NCBI RefSeq assembly: GCF_001550135.1
Contig: NZ_LRUE01000016.1
Location: 1-64,000, forward strand
Reading direction: 5' to 3'
Source: Pseudoalteromonas shioyasakiensis
GTDB taxonomy: Bacteria > Pseudomonadota > Gammaproteobacteria > Enterobacterales > Alteromonadaceae
DNA length: 64,000 nucleotides
The notes under the pieces are model-generated. The model was not told the DNA's origin. It saw nothing but the letters and a program-made list of their open reading frames with translations, and did no database searches. Positions 17,845-27,084 of this stretch are shown here, one piece after another. Position 1 is the first letter of the stretch, and each line of letters begins with the position of its first letter. A program made the translations under genes and the position numbers.

Positions 17845-19665
17845 AATACCAATACCGCAATGTCCAACACACCCGTTCGATCACCACAAGCCGTACTCAA
17901 ACAAGTGTTTGGTTACAAGGACTTTCGTGATGGCCAAGAAGCGATTATAGCCGCAGCGCTAGACGGACAAGACTCGCTTGTACTCCTACCAACGGGTGGA
18001 GGCAAATCATTATGCTATCAAGTACCTGCTTTGATCCTTGATGGTGTGACTGTGGTTATCTCGCCGCTTATTTCCTTGATGCAAGACCAAGTTGCCCAAC
18101 TAAGAGCACTCGGCGTGCAAGCGGCCTACATCAACAACAGCCTGCCTTTTGAAGAGCAGCAAGCTGTCTATCAGCAATTGCACTATGGGCAAATTAAGCT
18201 GTTATATGTTGCACCAGAAAAAGTACTGCAACACGAATTTTTAGAACGCTTGAGTCATCTAAAACTCGCACTTTTTGCAATTGATGAAGCTCACTGTGTG
18301 TCGCATTGGGGTCATGACTTTAGGCCGCATTACTGTCGGCTCAACGAGTTAAAGCAACGCTTTATGCATGTGCCCATGATGGCCCTTACAGCAACGGCAG
18401 ATAAAGCAACTCGTTACGATATTATTGAACAGCTTCAGCTTAACCACCCTTACGTGCACACTGGTAGCTTCGATAGACCGAACATTCGTTACACCATAGA
18501 AGAAAAATTCAAACCTATGGTGCAACTGCTTCGATATTTAAAAGAGCAGCAAAATCAAAGTGGCATTATTTATTGCACCAGCCGCAAACGGGTTGATGAT
18601 GTAGCCGAAAAACTTGCAGACGCCGGGTTCAATGCCGCCGCCTACCATGCGGGAATGAGTAACGAGCAACGCCAATTTGTGCAATCGGGCTTTGCCCGTG
18701 ACGATATTCAAATTGTGGTTGCGACCGTTGCCTTTGGCATGGGAATTAATAAACCAAACGTACGTTTTGTGGTGCATTACGATATTCCAAAAAGCATCGA
18801 GGCTTACTATCAAGAAACCGGTCGTGCAGGTCGTGATGGCCTGGCTGCAGAAGCGATTATGTATTTTGATCCGGCAGACATAGGCCGCGTACGCCGCTTT
18901 TTTGAAGATATTGAAGACGAGCAACGTCGTCGTGTTGAAGAGCAGCGCTTTAATGCCATGGCAAGCTTCGCCGAAGCACAAACATGCCGCAGACAAATCT
19001 TGCTCAATTATTTTAGTGAATATAAGCGCGAAACCTGTGGTAACTGTGATATTTGCTTAAACCCACCCACCAGCTTTGATGGCACCCTTGTAGCGCAACA
19101 AGCCTTGTCGTGTGTATATCGTGCTGAGCAACGTTTTGGGATTGGTTATATTGTTGAGTTACTGCGCGGTGCAAACACTAGCCGCATTCGAGATAACAAT
19201 CACCATCAGCTAAGCACCTATGGCATAGGTAAAGAACACAGCGTGGAATTCTGGCTAAGTATTTTAAGGCAGCTTATCCATCAAGGGTTATTAAGCCAAG
19301 ATATTACCCAAGGTTCGTCATTACGCTTAACCGAAGCCGCCCGTGCAGTACTTAAAAGTGAATATGCATTGCAACTTGCTGAGCCTCGCTTACAAGCTAA
19401 GCACGTTTACCAAGATAAACTCGCTCAGTTTAATTACGATAAAAAGTTATTTGCGAAATTACGCGCTTTACGTAAAGAACTGGCCGATGCCGATGATGTA
19501 CCACCTTATGTGGTATTCAATGATAAAACCCTCGCTGAAATGGCGCAGTTAATGCCAACCAACGACAGTGAGTTTTTGAAGGTGTCAGGTGTTGGTTTCA
19601 CTAAACTCAATAAGTACGGCGCACCGTTTTTAAATACCATTCGCGACTATCTTGCCACCAATTAG
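17842..19665 (+). CDS. recQ: ATP-dependent DNA helicase RecQ
   Basis: A 3'-5' DNA helicase of the RecF pathway and replication-fork repair, 607 aa from the ATG at 17842 (E. coli 609). A TTG two codons upstream and an ATG at 17860 are alternatives, and none has an SD. Walker A LPTGGGKS is followed by IDEAHCVSHWGHDFRP (motif II with the RecQ aromatic loop), QETGRAGRDG (motif VI), the zinc-binding cysteines in the C-terminal part of the core (CRRQ...CGNCDIC), a winged helix, and the HRDC domain at the C-terminus (about 520-607). Confidence 0.95.
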   Translation: MNTNTAMSNTPVRSPQAVLKQVFGYKDFRDGQEAIIAAALDGQDSLVLLPTGGGKSLCYQVPALILDGVTVVISPLISLMQDQVAQLRALGVQAAYINNSLPFEEQQAVYQQLHYGQIKLLYVAPEKVLQHEFLERLSHLKLALFAIDEAHCVSHWGHDFRPHYCRLNELKQRFMHVPMMALTATADKATRYDIIEQLQLNHPYVHTGSFDRPNIRYTIEEKFKPMVQLLRYLKEQQNQSGIIYCTSRKRVDDVAEKLADAGFNAAAYHAGMSNEQRQFVQSGFARDDIQIVVATVAFGMGINKPNVRFVVHYDIPKSIEAYYQETGRAGRDGLAAEAIMYFDPADIGRVRRFFEDIEDEQRRRVEEQRFNAMASFAEAQTCRRQILLNYFSEYKRETCGNCDICLNPPTSFDGTLVAQQALSCVYRAEQRFGIGYIVELLRGANTSRIRDNNHHQLSTYGIGKEHSVEFWLSILRQLIHQGLLSQDITQGSSLRLTEAARAVLKSEYALQLAEPRLQAKHVYQDKLAQFNYDKKLFAKLRALRKELADADDVPPYVVFNDKTLAEMAQLMPTNDSEFLKVSGVGFTKLNKYGAPFLNTIRDYLATN

Positions 19666-19672
19666 GACTGCT

Positions 19673-19969
19673 ATGACTGAACTAACTTATGATGCCGAGC
19701 ATGAGATTATTCTCATAACGTCGAGTGAGCTTCCACACGATGAAGACTTTGAACTTTGGGCAACCCTTTTCTTGCACGCGCCAGCCATAACAACCGCCGA
19801 CTTTGATGCCGGTGCTGATCGTCATCAATTACGCTTTCACTTTACAGATCATAGTTTTAATCTAAACTTTGAACATTACAGTGAAAGTATTTGGATCAAT
19901 GCTGAGGGCATAGAAGCCAGTGCTGCATTGCCACAACTTCATCAGTATTTAGTAGCGCAATTACAATAA
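19673..19969 (+). CDS. DUF3630 family protein
   Basis: A 98-aa acidic protein with no signal peptide or membrane segment. It appears to belong to DUF3630, a small gammaproteobacterial family of unknown function. The ATG at 19673 has AGGA about 5 nt upstream and starts 7 bp after the recQ stop. A longer frame starting inside recQ is less likely. The short spacing implies co-transcription with recQ, but no link to recombination is shown. Confidence 0.7.
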   Translation: MTELTYDAEHEIILITSSELPHDEDFELWATLFLHAPAITTADFDAGADRHQLRFHFTDHSFNLNFEHYSESIWINAEGIEASAALPQLHQYLVAQLQ

Positions 19970-20036
19970 TAAGCTAGACATTTTCCCACGCTTAGTATGT
20001 AGTAGTTGCACAGGAGATACTCAACTAAGGGTGTAA

Positions 20037-21752
20037 ATGGGATTTAAGCAGTCGCACTTTGTTGCTAGGTTAATAACACTATTACCAATCTGCATAGCAG
20101 CCAATGTTCATGCAGAGCAGTTCTTTACTGACGATAGTAATTATTGTCAAAACCAACGTACGCTTAAATCACAAGATAATAACTTACGCCGCCAGCTCGA
20201 TGCGGATAACCCCCTACCCGATGCCGCTAATAACCGTAAAATAGTCTCTATTGAACTTGAACAGCTGAACGTATTTAACACTGAGCTTGAAGAAGAAAAT
20301 AACTTTTTATTTCGCTTTGCCAATCGCGCTCACATGACTACAGAGCCTAATGTAATACACAGCGTTTTATTGTTTCAAGAAGGTGATGTTTACAATCCAC
20401 GTAAACTGCTTGAGTCAGAGCGATTACTGCGTAAACAAGGCTACTTATATGATGCGCGTATCAACGCAAAGCTCGATTGTGATGGCAACGTACATGTAAA
20501 AGTAATTACGCGCGATCTGTGGACCCTACTGCCCGAAATAAGCTTTAGCCGCAGTGGTGGTAAGAATGAGTCGAGCATTGGCTTTCGCGAATCTAACTTT
20601 TTAGGCTGGGGTAAACGAGTGTCGTTTAGTCGTACCCGTGATGCTGATCGCACTGGTTATCTGTTTGTGTATGATGATCCGCATATTTTCTCTAGCCGTT
20701 ATCAAGGCCGTTTAGAATATTCAGATAACGATGACGGTAAACGTCATTATCTCGATGTAAGCTATCCTTTTTTCTCGATTGATACGCCCTACAGCTACGG
20801 TGTTACAAGTTACTCTGATCAACGCCGAGAGTCACTTTACTATCGCGGTGACGTAGTTAGTGAGTTTGAACAAAAAACCTTATTAAACCGCGCTTACTTT
20901 GGTCATTCATCACAACTTGGTAATAGTTGGACTCAGCGCATTAAGCTTGGCATCGAAAACCGAGAAGAAACCTTTAGAGAAACGCCATTCACGCGCTTTC
21001 CTATCGCTGAAGATAGAACGCTGAGTTACCCTTACGTTAGTGGCCAATGGTTTGAAGATCACTACGTTAAGGTTAGAAACTTCGATAGCATCTACCGCAC
21101 TGAAGATTTAAACCTTGGTTGGAATATCCATGCCTTACTCGGTTATTCGAGTGATGATTTTAGCGACGATGCCAGCCGTACTATTTATTCGTTATCTTTA
21201 TCAAAAGCGCATTACTCTGGAGACAATCAGTTATGGCGCTTTAAAGCAGACCTTGATGGCTACTGGAATGAAGAAACCGATGATGTCGAAAACCTATTCG
21301 CTAGCACGCAGCTACAGTATTATCTCAATACCACACTAAGGCAAAGCTGGTATGCCAAAGTACGCTTACAATATGCTGAAAACCTCACTGCTGATAAACA
21401 ACTCACTATTGGTGGTGAAAATGGTCTACGCGGTTACCCGCTTGACTACCAAGTAGGCGACCGCAGCTTCTTAGTGAATCTAGAAAAACGCTACTACTGG
21501 GAATATGACTTACTACAATTGTTTAAAGTGGGTGGTGCCGCGTTTTATGATATTGGTAGAGCTTGGTATAACGACAAAGATAATGGTGCCAATGGTAACG
21601 TGCTACAAAATGTGGGTGTGGGCCTGCGCTTAGCGCCAAGCCGTGCCAATGCCGGTACGGTTATTCACCTAGATATTGCCGCACCTATTAACAAGCAAGA
21701 TGACGACATAGACTCTGTGCAATGGCTAGTAACGGTTAAAAATACCTTTTAA
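20037..21752 (+). CDS. BamA/TamA (Omp85)-like outer-membrane protein
   Basis: A 571-aa protein. The signal peptide is about residues 1-26 (cleavage after ANVHA). The N-terminal part (about 60-150) resembles a POTRA module (VLLFQEGDVYNPRKLLESERLLRKQGYLYDARI). The rest is a C-terminal surface-antigen beta-barrel with GGENGLRGYPLDYQVGDR (the conserved RGY motif of Omp85 barrels) and a final aromatic strand WLVTVKNTF. An AAGGG SD lies 6 nt upstream. It may be involved in outer-membrane insertion or secretion; the partner is unknown because no patatin or secreted exoprotein is adjacent. Confidence 0.75.
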   Translation: MGFKQSHFVARLITLLPICIAANVHAEQFFTDDSNYCQNQRTLKSQDNNLRRQLDADNPLPDAANNRKIVSIELEQLNVFNTELEEENNFLFRFANRAHMTTEPNVIHSVLLFQEGDVYNPRKLLESERLLRKQGYLYDARINAKLDCDGNVHVKVITRDLWTLLPEISFSRSGGKNESSIGFRESNFLGWGKRVSFSRTRDADRTGYLFVYDDPHIFSSRYQGRLEYSDNDDGKRHYLDVSYPFFSIDTPYSYGVTSYSDQRRESLYYRGDVVSEFEQKTLLNRAYFGHSSQLGNSWTQRIKLGIENREETFRETPFTRFPIAEDRTLSYPYVSGQWFEDHYVKVRNFDSIYRTEDLNLGWNIHALLGYSSDDFSDDASRTIYSLSLSKAHYSGDNQLWRFKADLDGYWNEETDDVENLFASTQLQYYLNTTLRQSWYAKVRLQYAENLTADKQLTIGGENGLRGYPLDYQVGDRSFLVNLEKRYYWEYDLLQLFKVGGAAFYDIGRAWYNDKDNGANGNVLQNVGVGLRLAPSRANAGTVIHLDIAAPINKQDDDIDSVQWLVTVKNTF

Positions 21753-21816
21753 AGTAGTGTTATTGTTAAGCTAAAAAGCTAAAATCGAAGCGTAAAATAT
21801 TAACTTAGGAACCCTT

Positions 21817-22377
21817 TTGGACTTCGTCGAATTCTTTAACGAGCAATATCATTTAATCGTGACTATTATCGCGGTTTTGCTCTATCCATTACTGCGTAAA
21901 ACCACCAAAAAGCTGCTGTTAAAAGCAATTAAAGGCAAGGCTGATCCGCATCGTGAATACCGTGCGGAGCTGTTGCTGAATATTATTCTTGCCATTGTTA
22001 TGCTGTGCTTAGTGTTAGTTTTTTGGGGGATAGAGCTACGGGGCTTATTAGTACTTGGCTCATCAATTTTTGCCATGCTAGGTGTCGCGCTTTTTGCCGC
22101 CTGGTCTTTACTAAGTAACCTAACAGCGTTCTTGTTGATGTTTATTCAAAACGACTGCCGTGTTGGCTTTTGGGTAAGAGTAATTGACGGTGCAAACTTC
22201 TTAGAAGGCCGCATTATCGAAATGGGCTTAATGAATGTTGTACTTGAGCATGTTGATGGTCACAAAGTGATTTACCCAAACAACATCTTTGTCACCCGCC
22301 CTGTAATGGTGTTAAAGAACCCACCTACAGCGACTAAAGCGCCAACCATAAAACGTATTTTAGGCCCAAAAAAGTAA
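21817..22377 (+). CDS. Small MscS-like mechanosensitive channel protein
   Basis: A 186-aa inner-membrane protein with an N-terminal helix (about 10-27), two further hydrophobic segments (about 48-70 and 74-110) and a short MscS beta domain (VGFWVRVIDGANFLEGRIIEMGLMNVVLEHVDGHKVIYPNN). It lacks the large cytoplasmic cage of E. coli MscS (286 aa), so it may be a minimal family member. The start is TTG at 21817 with TAGGA 7 nt upstream. Confidence 0.75.
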   Translation: MDFVEFFNEQYHLIVTIIAVLLYPLLRKTTKKLLLKAIKGKADPHREYRAELLLNIILAIVMLCLVLVFWGIELRGLLVLGSSIFAMLGVALFAAWSLLSNLTAFLLMFIQNDCRVGFWVRVIDGANFLEGRIIEMGLMNVVLEHVDGHKVIYPNNIFVTRPVMVLKNPPTATKAPTIKRILGPKK

Positions 22378-22401
22378 CGGCTTAAAGTTAACGAGACCTT
22401 G

Positions 22402-22569
22402 CTAAATAGGTGTTATTTTTCTGCTTCCGTAGGCGATTAATATAAAACAAAATAGAATGACTAAAGGGTGAAATAACACGATATGAGCAACACTTAGCTC
22501 TGTAAAAAAGCCGTGCGTAAGTGAAATAGCAAGCGTAAATAAGCCTGTGTAAAATAGAAACATTTTCAT
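22402..22569 (-). CDS. Small membrane protein, function unknown
   Basis: A 55-aa predicted protein (MKMFLFYTGLFTLAISLTHG...) with two hydrophobic segments (about 3-20 and 28-48). The ATG at 22569 has AAGGA six nt upstream. I do not recognise the family. It is convergent with the MscS-like gene and short enough that expression needs confirmation. Confidence 0.5.
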   Translation of the reverse strand: MKMFLFYTGLFTLAISLTHGFFTELSVAHIVLFHPLVILFCFILIAYGSRKITPI

Positions 22570-22671
22570 CTTTGATCCTTTAGTCATTTTTACGACAATT
22601 AAGTAAGTAAAAAAACTATAAACCTTGCACTTGCTCTAAGGTCAAGTAATAGATGGGGACAGGCGGATACA

Positions 22672-22700
22672 AAAAAGCCAAACATATAGTTTGGCTTTTT
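22672..22700. terminator. Terminator after the RimK gene group
   Basis: The 12-bp stem AAAAAGCCAAAC/GTTTGGCTTTTT around a 5-nt loop works in both directions, 19 bp after the stop of the AstE-like gene. Confidence 0.9.
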
Positions 22701-22718
22701 GAATTACAGAATAGGTTA

Positions 22719-23777
22719 TTAGTTATTTAAATCTGCGGTTTTTAACTCGTCTTCAATATCACTTATTTCATCAATAAAGTTTTCGAGCTGTTGTTCAACT
22801 AGGCTGTTTGCGTGAGCAAAGTAAGCAAGATGGAATACTGCATCCCCCTCGTTTACCAGCGGCATAGTTTGCTGACCAATGACAATACCACTGCGTGGCG
22901 CCAGTAGTTCAAGTTCAGCATCACCTAGTGGGCTACTTATATAAGCTAGAACCTGCCCTTTCATTACTCGCTCACCCAGTGATACCTGTGCACGAACAAT
23001 ACCGTCAACTTCGGCACGTATCCAACTCGTCGAGCTTGCAATAACCGGCTCTGGCAGTTTCTTAGCACGCTTACCACGCACCATTTTTAAATGACGCATC
23101 ACATAATCAACACCTTGCACGCCTGCAGCAATGGCAATTGGGTCAAAGCGAAGCGCTTCACCAGCTTCATAAGTAATAACGGGTATGCCTAAATTGGCCG
23201 CTTCACTGCGCAATGAACCATTACGAAGTGACGCATCAATCACTGCTGGGGTGCCAAACGCTTTTGCCATGGCTGCTGTTGCAGGGTCGCTCAAATTAGC
23301 ACGAATTTGCGGCAAGTTCGTACGATGAATTGCACCTGTGTGTAAATCAATAATATGCGTACAATGCATTGCCACTTGAGTAAAAAACGCATTCGCCATT
23401 CGCCCAGCTAACGAGCCACGCGTTGAGCCCGGAAAACTGCGGTTCATGTCACGGCGGTCTGGTAAGTAGCGTGACTTGTGAATAAAGCCAAACACATTCA
23501 CAATCGGTACCGCAATAATAGTACCGCGCAATTGCTCTGGATCGATTTTAGCAAGCAACTGCCTAACAACCTCAACACCATTGAGCTCATCACCGTGAAT
23601 AGCAGCACATACCATTAATACAGGCCCTTGCTGCACACCATTGACGACTTCAATTGGAATATTTAACGGCGAATGGGTGTAAAGCTTGGCAGCTTCAATT
23701 GCAAATGTTTTACGTTCGCCAACACCCACCGTATCGCCTAAAATTGAAAACGGTGTATTTTTCTTAACCTTAGCCAC
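22719..23777 (-). CDS. Succinylglutamate desuccinylase/aspartoacylase family protein
   Basis: A 352-aa M14-like zinc hydrolase of the AstE/ASPA group. The metal ligands are H61 and E64 (HGDELNG) and H146 (DLHTG); the candidate catalytic glutamate is in ITYEAGE (E204). A C-terminal beta domain (about 240-320) resembles a lipoyl-like fold. It lies 32 bp after rimK in a three-gene set with a retropepsin-like protease. In this context it probably acts on a glutamylated or acylated protein or peptide rather than in arginine catabolism, because no ast genes are nearby. That role is inference. Confidence 0.82.
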   Translation of the reverse strand: MAKVKKNTPFSILGDTVGVGERKTFAIEAAKLYTHSPLNIPIEVVNGVQQGPVLMVCAAIHGDELNGVEVVRQLLAKIDPEQLRGTIIAVPIVNVFGFIHKSRYLPDRRDMNRSFPGSTRGSLAGRMANAFFTQVAMHCTHIIDLHTGAIHRTNLPQIRANLSDPATAAMAKAFGTPAVIDASLRNGSLRSEAANLGIPVITYEAGEALRFDPIAIAAGVQGVDYVMRHLKMVRGKRAKKLPEPVIASSTSWIRAEVDGIVRAQVSLGERVMKGQVLAYISSPLGDAELELLAPRSGIVIGQQTMPLVNEGDAVFHLAYFAHANSLVEQQLENFIDEISDIEDELKTADLNN

Positions 23778-23809
23778 GCACTTTTCCTTTTAATAGAGCG
23801 CTTATTTTC

Positions 23810-24715
23810 TTAACCTTTACCACGAGTTGCAGTTTTCTTTGATGCCGCTGTTTTTTCAATAAACTCGACAATCATGCCTGCAATGTCTTTACCGGTTGCA
23901 ACTTCAATACCTTCAAGACCAGGTGATGAGTTAACCTCCATCACCAATGGACCACGAGCAGAGCGAAGTAAATCAACACCTGCTACGTTTAAACCCATCG
24001 CTTTAGCTGCAGCAACAGCTGTTTTTCTTTCTTCTGGAGTAATACGAACCAACGTCGCACTACCACCACGGTGTAAGTTAGAACGGAATTCACCTTCTTG
24101 CGCTTGACGCTTCATCGCGGCAATTACTTTATCGCCTAATACAAAGCAGCGAATATCAGCACCGCCCGCTTCTTTGATATACTCTTGCACCATGATGTTG
24201 GCTTTTAAGCCCATAAACGCTTCAATTACACTTTCTGCGGCTTTGCGTGTTTCAGCTAATACCACACCGATACCTTGGGTACCTTCAAGTAGCTTAATAA
24301 CGACTGGCGTGCCACCCACCATGCTTAATAAATCTTTTACGTCATCTGGTTTACTTGCAAAGCCTGTCACTGGCATACCCACACCTTTACGAGAGAGTAG
24401 CTGAAGTGAACGTAACTTGTCGCGCGAGCGAGTGATCGCCACAGATTCATTGACAGGGTATACACCCATCATTTCAAACTGACGTAATACCGCACAGCCA
24501 TAGAAAGTTACTGACGAACCAATACGCGGCACGATAGCATCAAAATCTTTTAAATTTTCACCACGGTAATGGATTTCAGGCTGCTCTGAATTGATGTTCA
24601 TATAACAACGAAGTGCATCAATTACTTTCACTTCGTGGCCACGCTGCTCTGCGGCTTCAATTAAGCGACGTGTTGAATACAAATTTTGGTTGCGAGATAA
24701 AATACCAAGTTTCAT
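23810..24715 (-). CDS. rimK: Ribosomal protein S6 modification enzyme RimK (ATP-grasp glutamate ligase)
   Basis: A 301-aa ATP-grasp ligase (E. coli 300). In E. coli it adds glutamates to the C-terminus of ribosomal protein S6 and can make poly-alpha-glutamate. The N-terminal [18 protein letters not shown], the ATP-grasp segments [14 protein letters not shown] and [19 protein letters not shown], and the Mg-binding [14 protein letters not shown] are all present. It is the middle gene of rimB-rimK-AstE-like. The S6 in this window does not end in Glu, so the substrate is open. Confidence 0.93.
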   Translation of the reverse strand: MKLGILSRNQNLYSTRRLIEAAEQRGHEVKVIDALRCYMNINSEQPEIHYRGENLKDFDAIVPRIGSSVTFYGCAVLRQFEMMGVYPVNESVAITRSRDKLRSLQLLSRKGVGMPVTGFASKPDDVKDLLSMVGGTPVVIKLLEGTQGIGVVLAETRKAAESVIEAFMGLKANIMVQEYIKEAGGADIRCFVLGDKVIAAMKRQAQEGEFRSNLHRGGSATLVRITPEERKTAVAAAKAMGLNVAGVDLLRSARGPLVMEVNSSPGLEGIEVATGKDIAGMIVEFIEKTAASKKTATRGKG

Positions 24716-24774
24716 AAGTTAAAAACCTTAACTGATAAACTCATACACGTAGCAACGTGTGATAAGTCCTTTTC

Positions 24775-25197
24775 CTATAATAAATGAGATAAAGCCGGAT
24801 CAACGACTATGCGATTTTCCATTGCTGTACGCCCTAACAACATTCTAAACTTCATTGTTGAACGGTTACTTAAAGTCACCCTTACAGGCCAGCTTTGGGT
24901 TCCTGCGACTAATTTTGTTTCAATAAAGTAGCGTAGCTCACGCTGACCGCTTGAACTGGTCACATACTTACGCTCAACTACTTTGGCGCGACACTCTACC
25001 GTTGTTTCTACATCGTCTTGTAGAGGATGGGTAGTAAATTTCACCCATGCTTCGCCATTTTCTGAAAATTCCTCAATGTCAAAAGCATGAATACATGAAG
25101 TTCTCGCTCCGGTATCAACTTTTGCTTTGATTTTTTCTATTCCCAGTTCAGGCAGGCCAAGCCATTCTCGCCAGCCAACAATAATTTTTGCGCTCAT
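24775..25197 (-). CDS. rimB: RimB-like retropepsin-fold protease
   Basis: A 140-aa protein commonly labelled ATP-dependent zinc protease. The signature AKVDTGARTSCIHA (Asp28) is the aspartic-protease-like DTGA motif, and a later MLLGRTAM block resembles the retropepsin flap-partner segment. Relatives (RimB) occur with rimK in pseudomonads, where they counter RimK modification. It is first of the three-gene group, 59 bp before rimK. Confidence 0.82.
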   Translation of the reverse strand: MSAKIIVGWREWLGLPELGIEKIKAKVDTGARTSCIHAFDIEEFSENGEAWVKFTTHPLQDDVETTVECRAKVVERKYVTSSSGQRELRYFIETKLVAGTQSWPVRVTLSNRSTMKFRMLLGRTAMENRIVVDPALSHLL

Positions 25198-25357
25198 TAA
25201 TGTGCCCTCTATAAAAAAGTGTCTTATACGCTACAGAGCTAGAAACACCAACGAAATATATTTATCCACTCGATAAGTCGATTTCATTAATATAGTCTTG
25301 ACTATACTAATGTATATACTCAACCATATCCCACTATTTGTAAAACGAGAGTTCAAT

Positions 25358-26329
25358 ATGATCAATGGGTTACTTCATGTCTTAATTTTAGACGAACAAG
25401 GCGGTGCACGTGCTATTGAAAATAGTACTGAGCTGCAAAATTGGCAACCCGAACACGGAAAACTTTGGGTGCACATGGACTACAGCCAAGCTGAAGCCGT
25501 TGACTGGCTTGAGCAAAGTAATTTATTAACTGATTTCGAGCTTGAGTCCCTTATTGCCGATGAAACACGTCCGCGTTTAAGCAAAGTCACTAATGGTAAT
25601 ATGCTGTTTTTACGTGGCGTTAATCTAAACCCTGCGCAAAGCCCAGAAGACATGGTCTCGTTACGCTTATTTATTAACGAAAATATTGTGATCACAACCC
25701 GTAAGCGCCGTTTATTATCGGTGCAGGATGTTGTTGAATCGTTTGATGGCGGCAATGGCCCTTGCTCAATCTCTGAGTTAGTTTGCCAATTGGCGCAAAA
25801 CTTAACGTCGCGTATGCAAGCTGTTATCGACAGTTTAGATGACACACTCGATGGCTTTGAAGATGAAATTGATGAACCAAACAAAGGCTTTGATCATCAA
25901 TCATTAGCACAAATACGCCGCCAAACAATCGCGTTAAAACGTTATTTAAGGCCACAAAAAGAAGCGCTTATTACTTTGTTAAACAACAAATATAAGTGGT
26001 TAGATGAAGACGATAAGGCACGCTTAAACGAAACAACCAATATGTTGATCCGTTATTTAGAAGAGCTAGATAGCTCAATTGAACGCGCGCAAATTATTCA
26101 ACAAGCAATAACAAGCCAAGTATCTGAGCAACTAAACCAACGCATGTATGTGATGTCGGTGGTTGCAGCGCTGTTTTTACCACTTGGCTTTTTAACTGGC
26201 TTACTAGGTGTAAACGTAGGCGGTATTCCGGGCACTGAAAGCCCTTACGCATTTAGCTTATTTATTATTTTTTTGGTGGTGCTAACTGTTGGGATTGGCA
26301 TTTACTTTAAAAATAAGAAGTGGCTATAA
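25358..26329 (+). CDS. zntB: CorA-family zinc transporter ZntB
   Basis: A 323-aa CorA-superfamily protein: a long cytoplasmic funnel domain and two C-terminal membrane helices (about 265-286 and 297-317). The pore signature is GVN (LLGVNVGGIPG), which is typical of ZntB rather than the GMN of CorA. The frame is open from 25298, but the ATG at 25358 (MINGLLHVLIL) fits the family and has GAGA before it. It overlaps the convergent rof by 6 bp. Confidence 0.88.
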   Translation: MINGLLHVLILDEQGGARAIENSTELQNWQPEHGKLWVHMDYSQAEAVDWLEQSNLLTDFELESLIADETRPRLSKVTNGNMLFLRGVNLNPAQSPEDMVSLRLFINENIVITTRKRRLLSVQDVVESFDGGNGPCSISELVCQLAQNLTSRMQAVIDSLDDTLDGFEDEIDEPNKGFDHQSLAQIRRQTIALKRYLRPQKEALITLLNNKYKWLDEDDKARLNETTNMLIRYLEELDSSIERAQIIQQAITSQVSEQLNQRMYVMSVVAALFLPLGFLTGLLGVNVGGIPGTESPYAFSLFIIFLVVLTVGIGIYFKNKKWL

Positions 26330-26545
26330 CGCGACAACCTTTTTAATTAAATCAAGGCGGACGGCATGTTCGCCTTTTTTTGTTGCCAAAATCAGGTGCT
26401 CACCATCGGAGTTGAGTATTTTGAGGGTCTCTGCTTTTCCTTCTAACTGCTCACCAGATACTAAGGTAATGCGTAATAGAGATTTATGCATGCACCATAA
26501 TTCATATTTATCGTAGTCGCCACAAGCGATAGGTTGATAAGTCAT
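26324..26545 (-). CDS. rof: Rho-binding antiterminator Rof (YaeO)
   Basis: A 73-aa protein whose N-terminus MTYQPIACGDYDKYELWC matches E. coli Rof/YaeO. Rof binds Rho and inhibits Rho-dependent termination. The rest is the small Sm-like beta barrel (VSGEQLEGKAETLKILNSDGEHLILAT). It is convergent with zntB, the stops overlapping by 6 bp, and no terminator is visible between them. Confidence 0.85.
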   Translation of the reverse strand: MTYQPIACGDYDKYELWCMHKSLLRITLVSGEQLEGKAETLKILNSDGEHLILATKKGEHAVRLDLIKKVVAL

Positions 26546-26607
26546 TAGCTTTTTGGAATTGTTTGAGGAGTTAATCGAGCTTAGAAGATATTAAAGTGAA
26601 GAGCAAA

Positions 26608-26682
26608 TGGCGCTCTCGGCAGGGATCGAACCTGCAACTTAGCCTCCGGAGGGCCACGTGATATCCATTTCACCACGAGAGC
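26608..26682 (-). tRNA. tRNA-Arg (anticodon CCG)
   Basis: A 75-nt cloverleaf. The acceptor GCTCTCG (26682-26676) pairs with CGAGAGC, followed by discriminator G and an encoded CCA (26610-26608). The D arm contains GGTGAAATGGATATC, the anticodon stem is TGGCC/GGCTA with loop CTCCGGA (anticodon CCG), and the T loop is TTCGATC in the stem CAGG/CCTG. A TATAAA followed by GGCC on the minus strand (26779-26774) may be its -10 box. Confidence 0.95.
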
Positions 26683-26901
26683 ACATTTGTCGTCGTCAAT
26701 ACTGACTCGCGATATCAGCATGACAACCCGGCAATGATAATGGCATCTTGTGCTAAATGCTAGCATCGAGGCCTTTATATGCACATAAATTCAGCAATTT
26801 GCATTAAAACACTTCACTTTCGTGCAGAACCAAGGTATTAACGTATACTTAATAAAATTAATAACAAGGTGGCAGTATTGCCATGTAAGGGGAATTTGAT
26901 C

Positions 26902-27084
26902 ATGAGTTTAATGTCTACAGAGCAAGTCGCGGAGTTTTTAGGTGTAAAAGTCGAACGCGTAAAACGTCTTGCTCGCGAGCATTTACTGATCTCGAAATCA
27001 CAAGATGACAAAGGTGAACCTTTGTTTAATCCAGAAGACGTAAAAAAATATAAAGAACTTGCCGAGCGAATTGGCGGTCTTTAA
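26902..27084 (+). CDS. Small helix-turn-helix DNA-binding protein
   Basis: A 60-aa protein that is almost only a MerR/excisionase-type winged HTH (STEQVAEFLGVKVERVKRLAREHLL). It is uncharacterised. The ATG at 26902 has AAGGGG about 9 nt upstream; the frame opens earlier at 26869. It stands alone next to a tRNA gene and overlaps the 3' end of the convergent kinase gene by 4 bp. It could be an excisionase-like relic or a local regulator. Confidence 0.7.
   Translation: MSLMSTEQVAEFLGVKVERVKRLAREHLLISKSQDDKGEPLFNPEDVKKYKELAERIGGL

Noticed and set aside
25298..25320. TTGACT/TATACT pair as a zntB promoter
   Set aside because: The hexamers are only about 11 bp apart or lack a partner at 16-18 bp, so no promoter was called.
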